Source of the DNA: Ilumatobacteraceae bacterium
GTDB taxonomy: Bacteria; Actinomycetota; Acidimicrobiia; Acidimicrobiales; Ilumatobacteraceae
DNA: 48,447 bases
Reading direction: 5' to 3'
NCBI GenBank assembly: GCA_017853385.1
Contig: JAFMJR010000006.1
Span: forward strand, 1 to 48,447
Shown: positions 35,170 to 44,109 of the stretch, piece by piece
How positions within the stretch are numbered: the stretch's first letter is position 1
How the letters are laid out: each line of letters starts with the position of its first letter
Made by a program: the position numbers and the translations under genes
The notes under the pieces: generated by a model
The model's input: only the letters and a program-made list of their open reading frames with translations
What the model was told of the DNA's origin: nothing
Database searches by the model: none

Positions 35170-36339
35170 TCAGCCACCACTCAGTCGCATAACTTCACCG
35201 TCATCTGGAATGGTCATGTCATCGCGATCATCAAGGTAACCCTCAGGCAAAATCACTTTGATCGGTCCGTTGGTGTGACCCCGAGCAATGCGCTCTCCGC
35301 CTTCAACAATTGAAGCATTGGCATCCAACATGGTGGCAAGCGTGCGCAACTCGTGCAATGACTTCACCTCAGAAAACTTGCGGCGCATTTCGCCACCAAC
35401 TGGATATCCCGTGAGATACCAACTGGTGTGCTTGCGGAAATCACGAATTCCTCGATCTTCATCAAGATGTGCACACAGGCCTTCGGCATGTTCAATCATT
35501 ACTGCAAGCACTTCGCCAAGCTTCGGAGTTGCACCGATTGGTCGACCGCTAAATGCATCAACAAGATCACGAAACAACCACGGTCTACCTAAACAGCCAC
35601 GACCAATCACTACACCATCGCATCCAGTTTGTTCCACCATCGCCAGCGCATCTGACGCTTCCCAAATATCTCCATTGCCAAGTACCGGAATGGTTTTCAC
35701 TGCTTGCTTAAGTTGACCAATTGCTTCCCAATGAGCACTCGGCGCATAGTGCTGTTGTGCAGTGCGAGCATGCAAGGCAACTGCTGCAGCACCAGCTTCT
35801 TCACAGATCAGTCCAGTTTCGATGAATGTGATGAGTTCATCATTAATTCCCATTCGGAACTTGCAGGTAACAGGTATTCCATACTCGCGTCCTGCATTCA
35901 CCGCAGCCGAAACAATCGCTCGAAGTAATTGACGCTTCAGCGGAACTGCCGCACCACCGCCACGACGCGTGACTTTGGGTGCTGGACATCCGAAATTCAA
36001 GTCAATGTGATCTACTGCCCCGGCTTGCCCGAGTTTGTGAACTGCTCGACCCAACATGTCGGGATCGCTTCCGTATAGCTGCAGTGATCGGAAATCTTCA
36101 TCGGGTCCGAACTTCAACATGGTGTCCGTCTTGCGATTTCCGTGCACAAGACCAGTTGCCATGATCATTTCATTTACGTACACAAGACCTGGGCCAAATT
36201 TGCGACACAACGACCGAAACGGAGCATTCGTTACGCCCGCCATTGGAGCAAGCACAACAGGTGGCCACACGCTGCGCTCACCCAGCGCAATTGCAGGAAG
36301 GGTTGCTGAAGCAGGAATTGGGGTGTCGGTTGCTGTCAT
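35170..36339 (-). CDS. dusB: tRNA-dihydrouridine synthase (DusB-like)
   Basis: 389 residues. The TIM-barrel flavoprotein begins VVLAPMAGVTNAPFRSLCRKFG; also visible are the substrate-site NFGCPAPKVTRRGGGA with the catalytic Cys, VTCKFRMG, HARTAQQHY and GNGDIWEASDAL with FMN-phosphate contacts near VIGRGCLGRPWLF. It reduces uridines in tRNA with FMN and NADPH. It starts 7 nt after tsaD. Confidence 0.95.
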   Translation of the reverse strand: MTATDTPIPASATLPAIALGERSVWPPVVLAPMAGVTNAPFRSLCRKFGPGLVYVNEMIMATGLVHGNRKTDTMLKFGPDEDFRSLQLYGSDPDMLGRAVHKLGQAGAVDHIDLNFGCPAPKVTRRGGGAAVPLKRQLLRAIVSAAVNAGREYGIPVTCKFRMGINDELITFIETGLICEEAGAAAVALHARTAQQHYAPSAHWEAIGQLKQAVKTIPVLGNGDIWEASDALAMVEQTGCDGVVIGRGCLGRPWLFRDLVDAFSGRPIGATPKLGEVLAVMIEHAEGLCAHLDEDRGIRDFRKHTSWYLTGYPVGGEMRRKFSEVKSLHELRTLATMLDANASIVEGGERIARGHTNGPIKVILPEGYLDDRDDMTIPDDGEVMRLSGG

Positions 36340-36346
36340 GGCGTTA

Positions 36347-37369
36347 TCAGTTGGTGCGATCAGTCAACTTCAAGTTGGGCATGGCGCCCATCCCCAAATC
36401 GCTCGGACCGTCTTGCAGTAAACGGTACCAACCAGCGGAAGCAATCATTGCCGCATTGTCGGTGCACATTGCCCGACTCGGCAATACCAGCCTCCATCCA
36501 TGCTGTGCGCACGAACTTGTCATGTGTTCACGCAGTAAGGAGTTTGCGGCAACACCACCACCAAGTGCAACAGTTTTTGCCCCAATGTGCTGGGCTGCCT
36601 TAATTGCTTTTGCTACAACCACATCTACAACCGCAGTTTGAAATGATGCAGCAACATCTTGCGTTGATACATCTGGGTGCTTGCGCACATAGTTCACTAC
36701 TGCAGTTTTCAAGCCACTAAATGAAAGATCAAAACCTTCGTGCAACATTGCGCGTGGAAACTCAATGGCTTGTGCGTTACCTAGTTTTGCCTCACGGTCA
36801 ATTGCTGGGCCGCCAGGGTGACCAAGCCCCAAGTATCGCGCAACCTTGTCAAAGGCCTCTCCTGCTGCATCATCAATGGTTTGTCCAACAATTGAATATT
36901 TTCCGTGCGACTCCATATTCACAAGCAACGTGTTGCCACCAGAAACCAACACCACCAACATGGGAAATTCAACATCTGGGTCATCTAGCAATGCTGCATA
37001 GAGATGTGCCTCTAAATGATTTACGCCAACAAATGGCTTGTTGAGAGCAAGAGCAATTGATTTTGCGGCTGCAACCCCAACCAACAACGCCCCAACCAAT
37101 CCAGGGCCAACAGTTGCAGCAACCGCATCAATGCGTTCAAACCCGACGCCAGAATCGCTTATTGCTTTGCGAATTACTGGTGTCATTGCTTCAACGTGCG
37201 CACGACTCGCAATCTCAGGAACAACTCCACCAAATCGTGCGTGCTGCTCAATTTGCGTCGCAATAACCGACGACAACACGTCGTTGCCACCCATCACCAC
37301 TGCTGCTGCCGTTTCATCGCAACTGGACTCAATGCCAAGAACGACCGTGGCTTCGTCAACATGAATCAT
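36347..37369 (-). CDS. tsaD: tRNA N6-threonylcarbamoyladenosine transferase subunit TsaD
   Basis: 340 residues. It starts with GIESSCDETAAAVV, contains the metal-binding HLEAH, LVSGGNTLLV, and the late GGVAANSLLREHM. With TsaB and TsaE it transfers the threonylcarbamoyl group onto A37 of ANN-decoding tRNAs. Its ATG overlaps the rimI stop by 4 nt. Confidence 0.97.
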   Translation of the reverse strand: MIHVDEATVVLGIESSCDETAAAVVMGGNDVLSSVIATQIEQHARFGGVVPEIASRAHVEAMTPVIRKAISDSGVGFERIDAVAATVGPGLVGALLVGVAAAKSIALALNKPFVGVNHLEAHLYAALLDDPDVEFPMLVVLVSGGNTLLVNMESHGKYSIVGQTIDDAAGEAFDKVARYLGLGHPGGPAIDREAKLGNAQAIEFPRAMLHEGFDLSFSGLKTAVVNYVRKHPDVSTQDVAASFQTAVVDVVVAKAIKAAQHIGAKTVALGGGVAANSLLREHMTSSCAQHGWRLVLPSRAMCTDNAAMIASAGWYRLLQDGPSDLGMGAMPNLKLTDRTN

Positions 37370-37932
37370 GGTCGAGTCTTTTCAATATTGCGTAACCGAT
37401 CACGGAACGCATCGTCTTGAATATCTTGACACCACATCACAATTGCATCATCAGTATTTTCGTAGTACTTGCGACGCACCCCTGCTGGAACAAAACCAAA
37501 TCTTCGATACAGCTCTTGTGCCGTGGTGTTGGTATGGCGAACCTCAAGAGTCATTGCTTCACATTTTTGCTTTCGTGCATACCAAGCAAGCTCGAGCATC
37601 ATTTCTGTAGCAATCCCTCTTTGCTGCCAATCTGGATGCACTGCAATATTCGTGACATGAGCATCGGTATCGGCAAACAGCAAACCGCAGTACCCCACTA
37701 ATTCGCGGCCAACATGAGCAACGGCATAGTAGCGATGACCACGATTCATCATCTCGATTTCATCAGCAAACACCTTGGCCGTCCATGGCTTCGGATACAC
37801 CACTTCCTCAATTGGCATGATGTCTCGAATGTGGCGTCGTTGCATTCGAGACACTTCAAGCACCGGATTGCCCAATTGCTGCTGCGTATTTGCAGGGTCA
37901 ATCTTTTTTATCAAGCGGTCAATAATGCTCAC
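37366..37932 (-). CDS. rimI: ribosomal protein S18 alanine N-acetyltransferase (RimI)
   Basis: 188 residues from a GTG. A GNAT fold follows an N-terminal extension of about 30 residues: YPKPWTAKVFADEI, VGYCGLLFADTDAHVTNIAVHPDWQQRGIATEMM with the acetyl-CoA loop, and LEVRHTNTTAQELYRRFGFVPAGVRRKYY. In the tsa context this is the usual RimI. It overlaps both tsaB (GTGA) and tsaD (ATGA) by 4 nt. Confidence 0.92.
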   Translation of the reverse strand: MSIIDRLIKKIDPANTQQQLGNPVLEVSRMQRRHIRDIMPIEEVVYPKPWTAKVFADEIEMMNRGHRYYAVAHVGRELVGYCGLLFADTDAHVTNIAVHPDWQQRGIATEMMLELAWYARKQKCEAMTLEVRHTNTTAQELYRRFGFVPAGVRRKYYENTDDAIVMWCQDIQDDAFRDRLRNIEKTRP

Positions 37933-38642
37933 TGACTGCTCCTCGTTGACCAGTTAATTTCGGCATCTGGTGCACGCAAATACATAGGAGAAACTTCATC
38001 AACCTGCACCCAGTCACCACGCAATGCTCGTTCGTGAGCAATTTCTACCAACGTTGAGGCAAGCGGCATTGAATGCTTATCATCAGCGAACTCCACTAAG
38101 GGAAGCACGGGAATCAAGCGCTCGCGAAATTCGGTCTCGTGCTTTATTGCGCCAGTTCCGACCAGCATCGTTGACTGCCCTCGATCAAGAACATCAACTG
38201 CACAGAGTTCAGGTGATCCAATTTGTGGCGCGCTCACCTGCTTTCGCTTTCCATCAATAAGTCGATACAGCGACCAATACACTTCGCCACGTCTTGCATC
38301 AACAATTGATGCAATCACTTCGCAGTTGCTGTGAACAGCTGCAGACAAGATATCCAGACTGGTAACCGGAATAATCGGTACATCAATAACTTGTGCAATT
38401 GCCTGGGCTGATGCAATGCCAACTCTCATGCCTGTAAACAAACCTGGTCCGATGTCAACCGCAATGCCACCAACATCCCACAACTCAATAGCTGCCTGTT
38501 TACAAACGAAGTCAATCATGGGTGTGAGAGCTTCAGCATGCTGTCGATCGCTGCGAATTTCACTACTCGCCAACACAGATTCGCCATCATGCAGCGCCAC
38601 GCTTACTGCATCAGTTGCAGTATCAATTCCCAAGATAATCAT
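37929..38642 (-). CDS. tsaB: tRNA threonylcarbamoyladenosine biosynthesis protein TsaB
   Basis: 237 residues from the ATG at 38642, which overlaps the tsaE stop by 4 nt; the ORF track's extension runs into tsaE. It begins IILGIDTATDAVSVAL and has GIAVDIGPGLFTGMRVG and IVDARRGEVYWSLY. It is the non-catalytic partner of TsaD. Confidence 0.95.
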   Translation of the reverse strand: MIILGIDTATDAVSVALHDGESVLASSEIRSDRQHAEALTPMIDFVCKQAAIELWDVGGIAVDIGPGLFTGMRVGIASAQAIAQVIDVPIIPVTSLDILSAAVHSNCEVIASIVDARRGEVYWSLYRLIDGKRKQVSAPQIGSPELCAVDVLDRGQSTMLVGTGAIKHETEFRERLIPVLPLVEFADDKHSMPLASTLVEIAHERALRGDWVQVDEVSPMYLRAPDAEINWSTRSSQ

Positions 38643-39121
38643 GCAGACCACCGAGACAATGCTGAACGTAATTTGTCCCACCGCGTTTCCCATTGCTTGC
38701 CGCGCCAACCGATAGAAATATGCCGCACGTCGTCACTACCGTCTACATGCTCAATAGTGATGGTCAGTCCATCTCCGATATCGTCACCTACTACGTCGCC
38801 CCATTCCACCAATGCGACGCCACCCGCCTCAACAAGTTCTGCGATTCCTAAATCTGCAAGCTCACCTGTTCGTTCCAATCGATACAGATCGGCATGATGC
38901 ATAGGCAATCGGCCGCCTTGATAATTGTGCAGCAAATTAAATGTTGGCGAAGTAATTGGCTCAGTTACACCTAGTGCAGCACCAAACTGTTGCGCGAAAA
39001 ACGTCTTTCCTGCTCCCATTTCACCAATCAACACAAACATGTCGCCAGGTTTTGCCATTTCTGCAAGCACTGCGGCAATACTCGCAGTGTCGGAGGGGTT
39101 GGAAGCGGTCAAAGTGATCAT
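38639..39121 (-). CDS. tsaE: tRNA threonylcarbamoyladenosine biosynthesis ATPase TsaE
   Basis: 160 residues. The Walker A loop is GEMGAGKTFFAQ, with SPTFNLLHNY and MHHADLYRLE, and VALVEWGDVV near the ATPase end. It powers the TsaBD complex. It is first of the four tsaE-tsaB-rimI-tsaD genes, 41 nt after alr. Confidence 0.95.
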   Translation of the reverse strand: MITLTASNPSDTASIAAVLAEMAKPGDMFVLIGEMGAGKTFFAQQFGAALGVTEPITSPTFNLLHNYQGGRLPMHHADLYRLERTGELADLGIAELVEAGGVALVEWGDVVGDDIGDGLTITIEHVDGSDDVRHISIGWRGKQWETRWDKLRSALSRWSA

Positions 39122-39162
39122 GGCATTTGGGCTTATTCAGCCTAGGTAGTTATTTCGACGAA

Positions 39163-40299
39163 CTAATTGATGTAGTAACGCGGCATGCGAGCACTTATTC
39201 CACAGACCACTTCATAGCCAATGGTGCCTATTTTGTTGGCCCATTCGTTTGCCGTGATGTGTTCGGAGCCTTGCCTGCCAATCAACACCACTTCATCGCC
39301 AATACTCACATGATCGTCTCCGCAGTTAACCATGATTTGATCCATGGTGACCACTCCGGCAAATGGTCTGCGCTTGCCGCCAATGAGCACCGACCCGCTC
39401 GCCCACAGACCGCGTGGGACTCCATCGGCATAACCGAGTGGGATAGTTGCAATGTTGGCATCTGTTTCAATCGTTCGCTTCAGTCCATATGAAACCGCTT
39501 CACCCGCCTTTACGCGTTGCACATGAGAGACACGTGCATGAACTGACATCACAGGTTGAAGTGCGAGTTGACTTTCAGCCCCAAACGAATCTGTTTGCGC
39601 ATCTCCAGCAATGCCATACATTGCAATACCAATTCTTGACATGGTGCAGTGCAAGTCGGTATCCAACTTTCTGATTGCAGTTGCAGAATTAGCAACATGC
39701 AATTGCGGTACCGCAATTCCTGCTTCACGTATGGCGGCCACCGTTTGTCCAAAGAGTGAAATTTGGCGATCTGCAAAACTGCTGTCTGATGCATCCGCAG
39801 TTGCACAATGCGTGAAAACTCCATCGAGCGTGAGCCATTTGTTGCTCGCTATTTTCTGTGCCACTGCAACCGCGCGTTCTGGCCTCACACCCACTCGGTG
39901 CATGCCAGTGTCAACCTTGAGATGCACAGTTGCCATGATCTCTAAATCTTGTGCAGCCTTAGCAAACTGATCAATCACCGATTCGTTATACAACGTTGCT
40001 GTTAGGCCATAGACAATCATGTCGCGATGCTGATTAGTTGGCTGCTCGCTCATCACCAAAATCGGAGCGTTCACACCAGCTTGACGAAGCGCAACTCCTT
40101 CTGCAACTAATGCAACGCAGAGTCCATGTGCGCCCGACTGCAACGCAAACTTTGCGCAGTCAACTGCACCGTGACCATATGCATCGGCTTTCACTACAGC
40201 CCACAGTTGCTGTGGCGCAATATGTGCAGCAAGCGATCGCACATTGTGTTGTAAAGCTGAGCGATCAATGTTCGCCCAAGCCCACCGCTGCGTATTCAT
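39163..40299 (-). CDS. alr: alanine racemase
   Basis: 378 residues. The PLP lysine motif is AVVKADAYGHG near residue 35; further features are VHLKVDTGMHRVG, HVANSATAIR, RIGIAMYGI, and the second-base Tyr in VSYGLKRT. It makes D-alanine for peptidoglycan. It is 6 nt after acpS. Confidence 0.97.
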   Translation of the reverse strand: MNTQRWAWANIDRSALQHNVRSLAAHIAPQQLWAVVKADAYGHGAVDCAKFALQSGAHGLCVALVAEGVALRQAGVNAPILVMSEQPTNQHRDMIVYGLTATLYNESVIDQFAKAAQDLEIMATVHLKVDTGMHRVGVRPERAVAVAQKIASNKWLTLDGVFTHCATADASDSSFADRQISLFGQTVAAIREAGIAVPQLHVANSATAIRKLDTDLHCTMSRIGIAMYGIAGDAQTDSFGAESQLALQPVMSVHARVSHVQRVKAGEAVSYGLKRTIETDANIATIPLGYADGVPRGLWASGSVLIGGKRRPFAGVVTMDQIMVNCGDDHVSIGDEVVLIGRQGSEHITANEWANKIGTIGYEVVCGISARMPRYYIN

Positions 40300-40305
40300 T
40301 GCTTC

Positions 40306-40671
40306 CTACTCCGCCGCAACAACGGCAACAGCAACTGTTTCTGTGTGAGAAATCGAAACTTGCCACGAGGTCACGCCCTTGCTCTTGGCAAGTTGCTCTG
40401 CCCTGCCAGTGACCCGCAAGGTTGGCTGCCCAGACGAAAGTTTGGCAACCGAAACATCGTGAAGATCAAAAGCTCCAAGCCCAACCCCCAATGCCTTCAT
40501 CGCGGCTTCACGCACTGCGAACCGTGCGGCAAGGCTGGAAACCTGATCCGCTTTTGCACTCAACGACTGCAGTTCATCGTGCGTAAATAGTCGACTGCGC
40601 AAACTTGGCGTCCGTTCTAGAGCAGCACGAAACCGACTTATATCAACGGCGTCAATGCCGAGACCACGCAT
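40306..40671 (-). CDS. acpS: holo-[acyl-carrier-protein] synthase
   Basis: 121 residues. The typical start GLGIDAVDISRFRAALER is followed by the Mg/CoA motif LAARFAVREAAMKALG and the late ISHTETVAVAVV. It transfers 4'-phosphopantetheine from CoA to acyl carrier protein. It lies 2 nt after the large GlmS-like gene. Confidence 0.95.
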   Translation of the reverse strand: MRGLGIDAVDISRFRAALERTPSLRSRLFTHDELQSLSAKADQVSSLAARFAVREAAMKALGVGLGAFDLHDVSVAKLSSGQPTLRVTGRAEQLAKSKGVTSWQVSISHTETVAVAVVAAE

Positions 40672-40673
40672 TG

Positions 40674-43600
40674 CTACGACCCGTTTTGGGTAGTGCGCCA
40701 GTGGTTTGCCGACTCACTAATGGGCAAAATCAGTAAATCGGCAACTGAAACCTCTGCCAGGCGATCTTCGCGGAACGAGCCTTCGGTTTCCGTTACCCAG
40801 TCAACAAGTCGGTTGTATCGATCGTCGTATCCCTGCAACACATTTTTCATTGTTGCGGCAGGAAGTCGATCGTGGAAAAGCACATGAAGCAACGTGATGC
40901 CCGTGGTCTCTGACCCTTTTGTTTCGGGAACAAAAATCACTGTTCGATTATCTCGCCGACCTCGCGCAACCAACACATTGCGATCTGTTGCAACGCGGTG
41001 CTTGGTGCCCACCAATGTGGAGTTGCGATCTACGCGCGAAGTAAGTTCACGCGAAATTCCGCCGCGATCAATCACGTTGACAGTTGCAGTATTTCCTTCA
41101 ACATCACCTTCAATCGCATAACGAGTGAACCCGACCACAGATGCAACCGCAGAGTCAAGATCGGCAATTACTTTCAGAGCTTTGTACGACAGTCGATCTC
41201 GTGAAACACCGGCTTTCAATACTTCTTGCACGAGTGCTCGATCAAGCAGACCTTCATCACTGCGAGAAATTCCTACGGTCACCGTCTTGGCCTGGTGCTT
41301 AATTGCATCTACAGGTCGGGTGAGTTCATCAATTGCACGAGTGAGAGCACTTGTTAGATCGTCAAGCAAAGCCTCTGGCGAACTGATCTTGCCTGTACTG
41401 ATCTGAAACGCTTGCAATGGATCTGACGCCATCGCGTCACGAAGCATGGTGACAACTCGTACTGCCGTACTTGCTTCAAGATTTCCGTCGTACATTCCAG
41501 TGGTGAGGGCATCAAAGAATCGTGTTGCTGGAACTCCAATTTCAGATCGCACCTTTGATAGCAGCTGGCTACCAACGCCACCGCGCTCAACTGCATGCTC
41601 GACAACTTCTCGAGCAGATCGCAATGGGCGTGCAAGTGAGTCAATTGCCAGTGCAGCCTCATATCCAAACAAGTGACCGACCATGACGCTCAGGATGAAT
41701 GCAACACGTGGATCAACACGTGGAACTGAAATCACTGCAGCTGCAGCATCAAATCTCTGTTCGCCTTCCTGGGCAATAACTATTGGCAACGCTTTGTGCG
41801 CGCGATAAATGGCAATTTCTTTCGCAACGTCAGAAGCGGTGCCATCAGATAAGCCCGTCGCACAGACAATGATCATTGGCTCACACGACAAGTCGATGTG
41901 TTTTTTATCTTCAGTGATGTCACAAGCAATGGACTTGTAACACAATTCAGAAAGCTTGATTCGCACTTCTTCGGCAGCAACAGCGTTGAAACCATTGCCC
42001 ACCACTGTCCAGTAGCGGCGTGCCGGAGCGAATTGTCGCGCAGCCTCGGCGATCTGAGGTCGCAGGGCCAATACCTGGAACATGGCATCGGGAATGGTGC
42101 GTAATGCAAGCAGTAATTGGTGCCGATCTTCGGCCGAACCACTGCCTAACGATGCAGAAATTGCGCATGCGAGCAACGCTCCAGCAGCCACCTGCGAATA
42201 AAACGCCTTGGTGCTAGCAACACTCATTTCAACATCTCGCCCGTCAGATGTGAACAACACACCATCTGCTTTGGCCGACAATTCACTTCCTCGTCGATTC
42301 ACAATGGCAAGCACCGAAGCTCCACGAGTGCGCGCAAGGTCAACTGTGCGGTTGGTGTCGGTTGTGGTTCCACTTTGACTGATTGCAATGATCAATGTGT
42401 CGGTCATGTCAAGCTGCAATTGAAAACCAGACAATTCCGTTGCCGGCAAAGCATCTACTTGCACACGATGGTCAACCATTTGTCGCAACAACTGAGCCAA
42501 GCTGCGGCCTGCAATAGCTGCTGTGCCTTGGCCAATTACGCGAATGCGAGTGAACACTCCCGATGCAAGTTTTTGGCGAATGTCATCAGGCAACACTGTT
42601 GCATCGAGTGTCGCTTCAAGTTGTCCATTGCGCTCGGAGATTTTCCCACGCAATGTTTTGCGAAAACTCAGTGGCGCCTCTGCAATTTCCTTTGACAAAA
42701 AGTGCTTGTGCTCTCCTCGGTCAATGTCGCGAGTGGTGACTTCAGCCGTTGCTATGTGTTGTTCACCTAGTTCGAGGTTTGTGCCGTCATAGGCAAGCAA
42801 CTTCATTCCAGCAATTGATCCTGCAGAGTCTCCTTCAAGCACAATGACCTGACCGCGGCTAGAGGGATTATTTGCATCTGCGAGAACTTCCCCGTCCATT
42901 CGCACATAGTGCAAAGTTTCTTCAACAACCCCGTATGGTTCGCTCGCAACAATGAAACGATCTTCTGCGATTCCCACGTACAAACCCTGACCGCTGCCAC
43001 GCAATGCAAGCATCATCGTGTTTGGTTCATCGGCATTTGCAACTGCGATAGCAACACTGCCTTCAAACTCTGCAACTGTCTCTCTAAATGCGTCTGTGAA
43101 CGACAGTCCTGCAGCGTGTTTGCGGGCAACAACTGTTGGTATCACCTTGGCATCGGTGGTGATCGGGTCTGCAATGTGTAGACCATTGCGAACTTTGATG
43201 TCCGCGTGATTGTCTACGTCACCATTGAGTGCCGCAAGCATGTACGGAGCCGCTGCGTTGCCGCCAACTTCTTCGCTATTGACGGGGTGAGCATTGGGCT
43301 CTGAAATGATTCCGACACTTGCCCATCTGGTGTGACCAAGGATGGACACGCGTGCGTTTGGTTGACTCACCAGCAAGCGAAGCAGCGCATCTGATGCAAC
43401 TGCTGCGCGCATTGCACGAGTGTTGTCACCCAACTCGCCAATCTCGGCTGCTGCTTTATACACAAATGACCAAGCCCGGTTTCCTGCACCAACCCGTACC
43501 GAGCCATTGGTAAACAATGCATCGTCGAGGCGCCCTGCAAGCAGTGGAGCAACTCGCTTATCGGTTGCATCCAATCCATGGCCCCACACCAACACGTGCA

Positions 43601-44099
43601 CGCCAGCAGAATCTCGGCCGCGTACTTCCATGCGGTCGAGTGCAGAAAAAGCTTGCTGGATTGAAAAGTACGCATTCCGTGCGCTTGCACTTGCATCTTT
43701 TCCGGCAAGTTCACCAACCGCTTTTGCTGTTCGCAATCGATCGTTGCGTAGCGACCAGGTTGCATCGCGAAGCGCAATCAATTCATTGCTGCGACGCTCA
43801 ACTTCGCGAGTTGACAGTCCCGATTCAGACTCCAACTGGGCTTCGGCATCTGAGGCCAACGCATCCAATTGATCAACACGAGAAATCAATCCACTCACCA
43901 AGGCGATGTTGTCGATCAAGGTTCCTAAACCAGCTTCGCCACGAAGTGCAATGTCGGCCTGCGCCACCAATCGTCCCGCTTCAGCAACATTGCCTTGAGT
44001 AGCTATAGCAATCGCTCGGTCTAGAGCATCAAGAATGTCGGCAGCCAGTGGCAAGGGTCTTGCCGATGGCCGCGACACAACGCAGATGATGCCGCACAT
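40674..44099 (-). CDS. giant GlmS-like protein: glutaminase, two SIS domains, large extra regions
   Basis: 1141 residues in one frame, nearly twice E. coli GlmS (609). It begins MCGII, giving Cys1 after Met removal. A mostly helical insert fills about 13-150 before the motif RGRDSAG (160-166), which normally lies near residue 25-35. Other glutaminase motifs are GHTRWASVG (255-263), the oxyanion ALNG (290-293) and TTDAKVI (314-320). SIS1 includes IGQGTAAIAG and ISQSGTTTDTN (522-583); SIS2 includes VGNGFNAVAAEEVRIKLSEL and KKHIDL (700-737). About 110 extra residues precede HQAKTVTVG (935-943), which matches the usual GlmS C-terminal lysine loop. A further ~200 residues of unrecognised sequence end the protein. 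Its neighbour is glmM. The expected job is glucosamine-6-phosphate synthesis, but SIS2 and the added parts are divergent. Confidence 0.85.
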   Translation of the reverse strand: MCGIICVVSRPSARPLPLAADILDALDRAIAIATQGNVAEAGRLVAQADIALRGEAGLGTLIDNIALVSGLISRVDQLDALASDAEAQLESESGLSTREVERRSNELIALRDATWSLRNDRLRTAKAVGELAGKDASASARNAYFSIQQAFSALDRMEVRGRDSAGVHVLVWGHGLDATDKRVAPLLAGRLDDALFTNGSVRVGAGNRAWSFVYKAAAEIGELGDNTRAMRAAVASDALLRLLVSQPNARVSILGHTRWASVGIISEPNAHPVNSEEVGGNAAAPYMLAALNGDVDNHADIKVRNGLHIADPITTDAKVIPTVVARKHAAGLSFTDAFRETVAEFEGSVAIAVANADEPNTMMLALRGSGQGLYVGIAEDRFIVASEPYGVVEETLHYVRMDGEVLADANNPSSRGQVIVLEGDSAGSIAGMKLLAYDGTNLELGEQHIATAEVTTRDIDRGEHKHFLSKEIAEAPLSFRKTLRGKISERNGQLEATLDATVLPDDIRQKLASGVFTRIRVIGQGTAAIAGRSLAQLLRQMVDHRVQVDALPATELSGFQLQLDMTDTLIIAISQSGTTTDTNRTVDLARTRGASVLAIVNRRGSELSAKADGVLFTSDGRDVEMSVASTKAFYSQVAAGALLACAISASLGSGSAEDRHQLLLALRTIPDAMFQVLALRPQIAEAARQFAPARRYWTVVGNGFNAVAAEEVRIKLSELCYKSIACDITEDKKHIDLSCEPMIIVCATGLSDGTASDVAKEIAIYRAHKALPIVIAQEGEQRFDAAAAVISVPRVDPRVAFILSVMVGHLFGYEAALAIDSLARPLRSAREVVEHAVERGGVGSQLLSKVRSEIGVPATRFFDALTTGMYDGNLEASTAVRVVTMLRDAMASDPLQAFQISTGKISSPEALLDDLTSALTRAIDELTRPVDAIKHQAKTVTVGISRSDEGLLDRALVQEVLKAGVSRDRLSYKALKVIADLDSAVASVVGFTRYAIEGDVEGNTATVNVIDRGGISRELTSRVDRNSTLVGTKHRVATDRNVLVARGRRDNRTVIFVPETKGSETTGITLLHVLFHDRLPAATMKNVLQGYDDRYNRLVDWVTETEGSFREDRLAEVSVADLLILPISESANHWRTTQNGS

Positions 44100-44109
44100 G
44101 GGTTATAGG

